From: Sorangium cellulosum So ce56
GTDB lineage: Bacteria; Myxococcota_A; Polyangia; Polyangiales; Polyangiaceae
Length of the DNA: 64,000 bases
Assembly: GCF_000067165.1 (NCBI RefSeq)
Contig: NC_010162.1
Coordinates: 10,466,501 to 10,530,500, forward strand
Direction: 5' to 3'
Shown piece after piece: positions 7,801-15,700 of this stretch (within the stretch, counting starts at the first letter, position 1; every line of letters begins with the position of its first letter). The position numbers and the translations under genes are program-made. The notes under the pieces were generated by a model, which saw only the letters and a list, made by a program, of their open reading frames with translations, was not told the DNA's origin and did no database searches.

Positions 7801-9030
7801 ATGCAGGTGATCGTCGCGGGCGGTGGGATCGGCGGCCTGGCCGCGGCTCTGGCGCTGCACGGCTCGGGTCATGAGGTGACGGTGTTCGAGGCGGCGCCCA
7901 CCATCCTGCCGCTCGGGGTCGGCATCAACCTCCTGCCCCACGCCGCCGAGGTGCTGGGCGAGCTGGGTCTTTTCGATGCCCTGTCGGCCCAGAGCGTGGC
8001 GACCCGCGAGCTCATCTATTTCAACCGCTTCGGCCAGCGCATCTGGGGCGAGCCCCGCGGCCGCTTCGCGGGTCATGCCACCCCGCAGCTCTCGCTCCAC
8101 CGCGGCGCCCTCCAAGGCGTGCTGTTCGACGCCGCCGTCGAGCGGCTGGGCACAGGCCGGGTGCTCTGCGATCGGCGCCTCGCGGGCCACGAGCAGGGCG
8201 GGGGCCGCGTCGAGGCGCTCTTCCTCGATCGCGCGGGCGCGGCGTGGAAGGTCTCCGCCGATCTCCTGATCTGCGCCGACGGCATCCACTCGGCGGCGCG
8301 CGCCGGCCTCTATCCGGACGAGGGGCCGCCGATCTACGGCGGTCGCATCCTCTGGCGGGGGACCAGCCTGGCGGCGCCCTTCCTCACCGGCGCCAGCATG
8401 ATCATCGCCGGGCACCAGGACCAGAAGTTCGTCGTCTATCCGATTTCCCCACCGGGGCCGGACGGCCGCCAGAGGATCAACTGGGCCGCCGATCTCGCGA
8501 TCGCCAGGAGCCTGCGACGGGAGGACTGGAACCGGCGGGGCGACCCCGCCGACTTCCTGCCCAGGTTCGAGGACTGGCGCTTCGGCTGGCTGGATGTGCC
8601 CGGCCTGGTCCGGAGCGCCGAGGCGATCTACGAGTTCCCGCTGGTCGACCGCGATCCGCTGCCGCGCTGGAGCCATGGGCGCATGACGCTGCTGGGCGAC
8701 GCAGCCCATCCCATGTATCCGAACGGCTCCAACGGGGCGAGCCAGGCCATCCTGGACGCCCAGGCCCTGGTCCGCGCGCTCGCCGCCCATGCCGATCCGG
8801 TGGAAGCGCTGGCCGCCTACGAGGCCGAGCGCCTGCCCGCCACCGCCGCCATCGTCGCGGCCAATCGCCGCAACGGTCCGGAGCAGTGCTTGCAGATCGC
8901 CTATGAGCGCGCGCCCAACGGCTTCGACCGCATCGAGGACGTCTTCGCCCCCGGCGAGCTGGAGGCCATCGCCGCCCGCTACAGGGTGCTGACCGGCCTG
9001 AAGCACGCCTCGGAGCCCCCCGTGCGCTGA
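7801..9030 (+). CDS. FAD-dependent monooxygenase, PhzS-like
   Basis: A 409-residue class A flavoprotein monooxygenase. The N-terminal GGGIGGLAAALAL (residues 7-19) binds ADP of FAD, CADGIHSAAR near residue 160 is the DG motif, and LLGDAAHPMYPNGSNGASQ near residue 300 is the GD motif. The pattern PLGVGINLLPHAAEVLGELG, the LSLHRG segment and DWRFGWLDVPGL resemble PhzS, the phenazine carboxylate hydroxylase of pseudomonads. No phenazine genes are near, so the substrate is probably another aromatic acid; salicylate or 3-hydroxybenzoate hydroxylase activity is possible. ATG 7801 follows a good GGGAGG. It is cytoplasmic and appears monocistronic. Confidence 0.8.
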   Translation: MQVIVAGGGIGGLAAALALHGSGHEVTVFEAAPTILPLGVGINLLPHAAEVLGELGLFDALSAQSVATRELIYFNRFGQRIWGEPRGRFAGHATPQLSLHRGALQGVLFDAAVERLGTGRVLCDRRLAGHEQGGGRVEALFLDRAGAAWKVSADLLICADGIHSAARAGLYPDEGPPIYGGRILWRGTSLAAPFLTGASMIIAGHQDQKFVVYPISPPGPDGRQRINWAADLAIARSLRREDWNRRGDPADFLPRFEDWRFGWLDVPGLVRSAEAIYEFPLVDRDPLPRWSHGRMTLLGDAAHPMYPNGSNGASQAILDAQALVRALAAHADPVEALAAYEAERLPATAAIVAANRRNGPEQCLQIAYERAPNGFDRIEDVFAPGELEAIAARYRVLTGLKHASEPPVR

Positions 9031-9329
9031 CGAGAGCGCTGACGAGAGCCCCCGGCACGCCCGAGATCCGCGAGAAGCCGGCATAACATTCCAGCCCGTT
9101 GTCAGCGGCAACTCATCGGCCCCAATGAGGGCGCACGCTCCCACCGAATCAACCTACCTCGACGCAACGCGGCTGCGGAGGTGGTAGCGGAAGCGGGAAC
9201 GGGCACGGGAACGGGCGTGGGAAGGCTTGGGTCCTGAGAACATCGGGGCTCTGCGTGGGGCTGCGTCTTGCCTGCCGGCCTTTGAAACCAATTGACGCGC
9301 GGCGAGCCCGGGAGTACGCCAAGCACGCC

Positions 9330-9608
9330 ATGCCGTCTGTCCACCTGACGCGCCACCTCTACACCTTCTTTCCGCACCTCGAAGGTCAACACCTCATCGT
9401 CGAGGCGTCGACAGCAGGTGAGGTCGTCGCGGCCCTGGAGAAGCTCGCGCCCGGCATCGGCTTCTACATCTGCGACGAGCGCGGCCGCTTGCGGACGCAC
9501 GTCAACATCTTCGTCGGCAAGCAGATGATCCGCGACCGCAAGGGACTCACGGACGCAGTCGCTGCCGACGACGAGGTCCATATTCTGCAGGCGTTGAGCG
9601 GAGGGTGA
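9330..9608 (+). CDS. MoaD/ThiS-family ubiquitin-like protein
   Basis: A 92-residue beta-grasp protein. It ends in LSGG, the Gly-Gly tail that MoaD and ThiS adenylate and thiocarboxylate, and carries the late acidic strand DEVHILQALSGG. An earlier helix (TAGEVVAALEKLAPGIGFYICDERG) and the VNIFVGKQMI strand fit the fold. The start at ATG 9330 removes an unstructured N-terminal extension present in the longer frame. It ends one base before the ATG of the propeller gene at 9610, so the two are almost certainly co-translated. No MoaE, ThiG or E1-like enzyme is adjacent, so its acceptor is unknown. Confidence 0.75.
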   Translation: MPSVHLTRHLYTFFPHLEGQHLIVEASTAGEVVAALEKLAPGIGFYICDERGRLRTHVNIFVGKQMIRDRKGLTDAVAADDEVHILQALSGG

Positions 9609-9609
9609 A

Positions 9610-10785
9610 ATGGCAAGCCGTATCCTGGTAGGCACGCGAAAAGGCACGTTTATCGTCGAGAAAAAGAACGGCTCGTGGAAGCCGCGCCTCGCGGGCCACG
9701 CCGGCGGCGGCGTCAACTATGTCGCGCGCGATCCCTACACGGGCAAGCTCTGGGCGCTGCTCGGCTTCGGCCATTGGGGGGCCAAGCTGTCCGTCTCGAC
9801 GGACGAAGGCGAGACCTGGAATGACAACCCCGCCCAGATCAAATATCCCGAGGGCGCTCGCTACATCGGCCAGGACATGTACGAAGACGCCGGCAGCGAC
9901 TTCGGCGTCGGCATCAAGATCGTCACGCGCCCGGCCACGGTGCAAAAGCTCTGGATCATCGGCTTCGGCCCGGGCGGCGCGGTCTACGTGGGCACCATTC
10001 CGGGTGGCTTGTTCGTCAGCCGCGACGGCGGCGGCTCCTTCGAGCTCAACCGGCCGCTCTGGAACCACGAGTCACGCGGCGGCGACCTGTTCACAGGCGA
10101 GGGCAAAGGCGAGACGAAATGGTTTGGCACGCCGGCCTCCGAGGGTGGCGAGTTCGCCCCGGGCATTCACTCCATCGTGGTGGACCCGCGTGACCCGAAG
10201 CGAATGCTCGTCGCCGTGTCCACGGCGGGCGTCATCGAAACAGCGGACGGCGGAGAGACCTGGCAACCGCGCAACAACGGCATGCGGCTCGATCACACGC
10301 CCGAACCAGACGCCGAGTGGGGCCACGATACGCATTACATCGAGCAATGCGAGGGCGATCCCGACCATGTCTGGCAGCAGAATCACGTCGGGATCTACTA
10401 CAGCAGCGACGGCGCCAAGAGCTGGCGCAAGGTGAGCCGTCCAGAGCAAGGCGTGCATTTCGGCTTCCCCATCACAGCGGACGCGAGGGACGGGCGCACG
10501 GCGTGGGTCGTCCCCGGCAAGTCGGACCAGCAGCGAATCACCGTCGACGGCGCGCTCTTCGTGGCTCGCACGAAGGACGGCGGTGAGACCTGGGAGCAGC
10601 TCCGCAGGGGTTTGCCGCAAGAGCAAGCCTACGACGTCATCTACCGCCACGCGCTCGCCAACAAGGACGGCACCGTGGCATTCGGCACCACGACGGGCAA
10701 TCTCTACGTGAGCGATGACGGCGGAGAGGGCTGGACGACCGTCGCCAATAACCTGCCGCCGATCTATTCAGTACGCATGGCTTGA
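9610..10785 (+). CDS. BNR/Asp-box beta-propeller protein
   Basis: A 391-residue protein of the WD40/YVTN/BNR type. Asp-box elements (S-x-D-x-G-x-T-W) recur about six times: STDEGETW, SRDGGGSF, ETADGGETW, SSDGAKSW, TKDGGETW and SDDGGEGW. This matches the sialidase/Vps10-like propeller fold, though sialidase catalytic arginines are not evident. There is no signal peptide. It is tightly coupled to the upstream ubiquitin-like gene (one-base gap), and this pairing is the best clue to function: a propeller acting as target or partner of a sulfur-carrier-like protein. The name glycosyl hydrolase would be an over-interpretation. Confidence 0.75.
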   Translation: MASRILVGTRKGTFIVEKKNGSWKPRLAGHAGGGVNYVARDPYTGKLWALLGFGHWGAKLSVSTDEGETWNDNPAQIKYPEGARYIGQDMYEDAGSDFGVGIKIVTRPATVQKLWIIGFGPGGAVYVGTIPGGLFVSRDGGGSFELNRPLWNHESRGGDLFTGEGKGETKWFGTPASEGGEFAPGIHSIVVDPRDPKRMLVAVSTAGVIETADGGETWQPRNNGMRLDHTPEPDAEWGHDTHYIEQCEGDPDHVWQQNHVGIYYSSDGAKSWRKVSRPEQGVHFGFPITADARDGRTAWVVPGKSDQQRITVDGALFVARTKDGGETWEQLRRGLPQEQAYDVIYRHALANKDGTVAFGTTTGNLYVSDDGGEGWTTVANNLPPIYSVRMA

Positions 10786-10848
10786 TAGATCACAACATCA
10801 GCGCGAGCGCTTGCATCGATCCGCGGACCTGGCTACGTCATCGTCTCC

Positions 10849-12759
10849 GTGACCCCCGCCCCCTCGCCCTACGGTGTCCTAGGCCACCTCGACGTCCCCC
10901 TCGGCCTCGGCCTGCTCCGGCTGGCCACGGAGGGGCGCCCCTCAGAAGAGGACGCGACCGCCGTCATCCACGTTGCCCTCGATCGAGGCATACGCCTCCT
11001 CGACACCGCCGATTCTTACTGCCTCACCGACCGCGAGGCCCACTACGGCGAGCGCCTCGTCCGCAAGGCGCTCGACGCGTGGTCCGGCCCGCGCGACGAC
11101 GTGCGCGTCATCACCAAGGCGGGCCTCACCCGACCCAAAGGGCGATGGGTCCCGGACGGCAGCCGCGACCACCTGCGCCGCACGGTCGAGGGCAGCCTGA
11201 AGGCGCTCGGCGTCTCGCGGATTTTCATGCTCCTCCTCCACGTGACCGACCCCAAGACCCCCCTCGAAGAGAGCCTCGCCGCTCTCGCCGAGCTCCAGAG
11301 AGAGGGCCTCGTCGAGCACCTCGGCCTCAGCAACACCTCCATCGCAGAGGTCCGCCAGGCCCAGCGGCACTTTCCGGTGCGGGCCATCCAGGAGGAGCTG
11401 AGCGTCCTCGATCGCGGCAGCGCAGCCCGAGGCCTCTTCGAGCTCGCCAAGCAAATGGGCATCCCGTTCCTCGCCCACCGGCCGCTCGGCGGTCACGCCA
11501 AGGTCGATAACCTCCTCAAGAACCGCGCGATCAAGCCCATCGCCGCGCGGCACAGCGTCACGTCCCAGGAGGCGGCCCTCGCGGCCCTGCTCGATCTCGG
11601 TCCCCCGGTCCTTCCCCTGTTCGGGGCGACCAGGCGGGAGAGCGTCGAGTCCTGCTTGCGCGCGCTCCGGATCCCCTTTGGCGCGCGCGATCGCGCCGAC
11701 CTCTCGAAGACCAGCTTCGCGCCCACGGCCGATGTGCTGGCCTCGGTCGCGCCGCCCGTCATCCCCGCCGGCCTGCGCAAGCTCGAGCCCGGAGAGGGCC
11801 CCGGCGATGCGCCCGAGGTGGTCGTGATCATGGGAATTCAAGGGGCAGGCAAATCGTCGGAGGTCGCCCGCTACACGGCCAAAGGGTACGCGCGCCTGAA
11901 CCGCGATGAGCTCGGCGGCACGCTCGACGGCGTGGTCAAGAAGCTCGGAGAGCTGCTCTCCTCGGGGCAGACGCGGGTGGTCCTCGACAATACGTACGGC
12001 ACGCGCGCGTCGCGCTATGCGGTGCTCCGGATGGCGCACGCGCACGGCGTGCCGGTCCGGTGCCGGTACCTGGCCACGCCCATCAACGAGGCCTACGCGA
12101 ACGTCGTCCTCCGCGTCCTCGAGCGCTACGGCAAGCTGCTCGGGCCGGAGGACATGAAAGCGCTCGGCAAAGAGGATCCCAACCTGCCGCCGCCGCAGGC
12201 GCTCTCGCGGTGGGCTGCGAATTTCGAGGCGCCGCACGTGGATGAGGGCTTCTCGGTGGTCGAGGAGATCCCGTTTGCCCGGCGCGTCGATCCGCTCTTC
12301 ACGGGCAAGGGCCTGCTCCTCGACGTAGACGGTACGCTGCGAACGACGAAGAGCGGCGAAATCTACCCGCGCGATCCCGACGACGTCGAGCTCCTGCCCG
12401 GTCGGCGCGCGGCCCTGGAGCGCTGGGTCAACGACGGATACACGCTCTTCTTCGTGTCGAACCAGAGCGGCATCTCGAAAGGATCGGTGACCGAAGAGGC
12501 TGTCATGGCCGCGTTCTCGAGGACGATCGAGCTCCTCGGCCTGCCCGTGGCCGAGGTCGTGTACTGCCCGCACCCGGCGTTTCCGGTCGGCTGCTTCTGC
12601 CGCAAGCCCCTGCCGGGGCTCGGGATATCGCTGATCCAGCGCCACAAGCTCGCGCGCGAGCACCTGGTCATGGTCGGCGATATGGAGAGCGACCGGGAGT
12701 TCGCGCGAGCGCTCGGGGCGAAGTACATGACGGCCGAGGAGCTCTTCCCGGGCAAGTGA
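10849..12759 (+). CDS. Aldo/keto reductase - polynucleotide-kinase-like - HAD phosphatase fusion
   Basis: A 636-residue cytoplasmic protein with three apparently complete domains. Residues 8-300 are an aldo/keto reductase barrel with the tetrad Asp52, Tyr57, Lys90, His131 and an NADPH-site-like LFGATRRESV. Residues 323-480 form a P-loop kinase: Walker A GIQGAGKS (329-336), LNRDEL and VVLDNTYGTRASRYAVL, the pattern of T4/PNKP-type 5'-OH kinases. Residues 488-636 are a HAD phosphatase: DVDGTL at 492-497, VSNQSG, CRKP and GDMESD, with a GmhB-like zinc set Cys573/His575/Cys582/Cys584. The kinase-phosphatase half suggests nucleic-acid end processing; a small-molecule substrate is possible. The GTG at 10849 is the only reasonable start; the gene ends 20 bases from the convergent next gene. 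Confidence 0.8.
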   Translation: MTPAPSPYGVLGHLDVPLGLGLLRLATEGRPSEEDATAVIHVALDRGIRLLDTADSYCLTDREAHYGERLVRKALDAWSGPRDDVRVITKAGLTRPKGRWVPDGSRDHLRRTVEGSLKALGVSRIFMLLLHVTDPKTPLEESLAALAELQREGLVEHLGLSNTSIAEVRQAQRHFPVRAIQEELSVLDRGSAARGLFELAKQMGIPFLAHRPLGGHAKVDNLLKNRAIKPIAARHSVTSQEAALAALLDLGPPVLPLFGATRRESVESCLRALRIPFGARDRADLSKTSFAPTADVLASVAPPVIPAGLRKLEPGEGPGDAPEVVVIMGIQGAGKSSEVARYTAKGYARLNRDELGGTLDGVVKKLGELLSSGQTRVVLDNTYGTRASRYAVLRMAHAHGVPVRCRYLATPINEAYANVVLRVLERYGKLLGPEDMKALGKEDPNLPPPQALSRWAANFEAPHVDEGFSVVEEIPFARRVDPLFTGKGLLLDVDGTLRTTKSGEIYPRDPDDVELLPGRRAALERWVNDGYTLFFVSNQSGISKGSVTEEAVMAAFSRTIELLGLPVAEVVYCPHPAFPVGCFCRKPLPGLGISLIQRHKLAREHLVMVGDMESDREFARALGAKYMTAEELFPGK

Positions 12760-12779
12760 GCGCCCGCGATGAGCCGACT

Positions 12780-15700
12780 TCACGGCTCTTCCCAGGAGCG
12801 CTCGACCGCAGGCCGCTCCCGCTCGACGCGCCCGCTCCCCTCCTCCTGCCGGTCGCGGAACGGCGTCGACGCCGGCGGGAAGTCGCGGAGGCCGCGGCGG
12901 GCGGTGTAGTCGTAGCGGAGGAAGACCAGCCCCGAGGCGCGCGGCGAGGTCTCGGCCAGGCTCGGGACGTCGAACAGGAACGTCCCTTCCACGCCGAGCG
13001 AGGCGCGGTGCCCGCGCGCGAGCCAGCTCCAGAACGTGAGCCCCGCGGTGAACGCGTCGCGCAGGAAGGCCTCGTCGCGCGTCTCGTTCACCGGCCGGTA
13101 GCTCGCGAGCCAGCCGAGCTGGATCCACGGCCACAGCCCCCGGCCGGGGAGCAGGTCGAGGTCGAGCGTCGCGTCGATGCGGTCGAGCTCCGACGGCGCC
13201 GGGCTCAGGCGCAGCGACGTGCCCGCCGTGACGAGCGCGTCGACGAACGGCCGGTACCGCAGGCGCGCCCCGAGCGAGGCCTGCGTGTCGTGCGTGGCGC
13301 CGTACGGCGTGTAGACGTCCTTGTCGGCGCCGATGAAGCCCCGCAGCGACTCGTCCACCATGAGCCACGTGAAGCCCGCCCACGGCGAGAGCGTGAGCCC
13401 GCCGAGCGGGATGGACCAGAACGCGGTCGCGCTCGCCCTGGCGCCCATGGCGTCGCTGGCGTCCGGCTGGAACACCACGCGGCCGCTCAGCGAGCCGCCG
13501 GGAACCCAGCCGCTCGAGCTCAGGTCGAAGCGCGCCTCCGCGCCGAAGCTCTCCGGCCCGTCGCGCAGGCGGCCGAACCCCGCGGCCGCGATCCAGGCGC
13601 GCCGCTCGATCAGCTCGCGGTGCACGTCGACGCCGAGCTCGAGGAAGCGGACCGGAAGACGGTGGTCCTCCTCGGCGAGCTCGCTGTCGGCGAGGCGCGC
13701 GTAGCCGCCGACGGAGAGGGGCCCCGGGTCCGGGTCCTCTCCCACCGGGGGTGCCGGACGAAGCAGCTCGTCCGCGGGCGCGATCGGCGCAGGGGGCGGC
13801 GGCGGCGCGGGCGGCGGCACGCGCGGGCGGGGCGCGCCGTTCGCGACGGCGAGCTCGACGCGGAGCAGCGCCCGGCCGCCGGGCGAGGCGACGCGCAGCA
13901 CGTGCGGGCCCTCGGGGAGGACGGCGACGCGGGACTCGACCTCGCCGCCGAGCCAGAAGAACGGCTCGCGCGTGACGCCCAGGCGGCGCGCGGCGCGGTC
14001 CTCGGAGGCGTCGAGCGCGAGGGTGCCCTCCTCCACCGCGCCGCCGCTCGACTCGCCGCCGGCACCGTCGAGCGGCGCCACCGAGAAGCGCAGCTGGCCG
14101 GAGGGCGCGGCCGCGGCGACCTCGGGATGGCAAGCCGGATCCCCGCCGTCCGCGGGCGCGGCGCGCGCGCGGGGCGACGCGCACTCGTAGGCGGCGCGGG
14201 CGCGGATGCGCACCACGGTCGGGCCGACGAACGCGAGCTCCAGGGGGCGCGCGGGGTCGATGTCGTTCCAGGTCGACAGGACGCGGCCGGAGAAGGGCTG
14301 CGCCGCGCCGGCCGCGGTCGCGCGGATCCAGCCGAGGACGCTGCGGTCCGCCGGAGGCCGCGCCTCGATGCGGTGGCTGCCCCGCGGCACCTGCACGACG
14401 CAGCGGTCCGCCATCGGCGCGGGCGCCGCGGAGCACGCGACGGGCTCGCCGTCGAGCGCGATCGAGAACGCGCAGGGGGTCTCCTCGCGGTCGAGCGCCC
14501 GGCAGACGCCGTCGAGCACGATCGCGCCCGGCGCGGCGCGGTCGAGCCGGAACTCGGCGCGCGCGCCGTCGGTGATGAGGAGCGACGCCTCCGGCGCATC
14601 GACGAGCGCACGCCGCACCCGGACGCGGAGCGGCAGATCGCGATCGGCCCTGGCCCGGATCTCGAGCGTGGCCGTGCCGGCCGTGGCGTCGGCGCGCGGC
14701 GGCACGGCCCAGCCGGTCACCGGGGCCAGCCGCGCGAGGGAGGCCGGCGGGAGCTGGACAGGCGGAGGCGCGGCGCCGGCGGGAGGAGCCACGGCCGGGC
14801 CCTGCGCGGCGCTCCCCGAGGCCGCGGGCGCGGCGCCTCGCTGACCGGCGGAGGCCTCGCGGGCGGCCTCCTGGACGGCGAGCTCGGCGAGCACGAGGGC
14901 GCGCAGCGTGAGCCGTCGATCGGGCGCCGGGGCGGCGGAAGCCACGTCGGTGGCCAGGTTCGCGGCCCGGGCGAGCGCCGCGGAGGAGCGGTGGGCGAGC
15001 CCGATCCGGGTGAAGGCGTCGGCGGCGAGCTGCACCTCGCCGGAGCGCTCGGCAAGGAGGCCGAGCAGCAGCGCGTCCGCGCCCGAGCTGTCGCCCGCAG
15101 GACCCGCGAGCAGCGCGACGCCGCGCCGCGGATCGATGCTGGCGCGCGCGTCGCGCGCGGCCGCGAGGGGCGCGCGGTCGTCGGGCAGCGGGAGCGGCGG
15201 CACGCGCGCGGGCAGGCCGAGCGGGACCGCCACCGGGCTGCCCGGCGGCAGGGTCAAGGCGGTGCTCGGCGGCGCGCCCGCGGTCGACGCGCCGGGCAGA
15301 TGCGCCGCGTCCCAGGGATCCTCCTCGGCGGGGCGGTCGAGCGCGGCGAGGGCCGGGAAGCCGAGGGCGTCGAGCGCCGCGGCGCGCTGCGCGTGGAGCG
15401 CGGCGCGGGCAGGTGAGGGCGCGGCGCGGAGGGCGCGCGTGGCGCCCCGGATCTGCTCGAGGGTGCCGTCGACGGGCGCGCCGTCCGGCGGGCGCACCGG
15501 CGTGACGGCGCGCGGGGCGCCGGGCGCGGCGGGGTGCAGGCGCACCGAGGCGCGGAGCAGCGTCGGCGCATCGGTCTCGACGCGCAGCTCGTGCGCGCCG
15601 GCGGGGACCGGGACCTCGATCGAGCCCGTGGCGCCGGCGCGCACCCAGGCCTCGTGGACGGCGGCGCCAGCGCGCACGCGGAGCACGCGCGCGGGGCCGT

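Noticed and set aside
9031..9329. Possible short gene in the gap before the MoaD-like gene
   Set aside because: Only a GGGAACGGGC-type low-complexity run is visible, with no start or ribosome-binding site.
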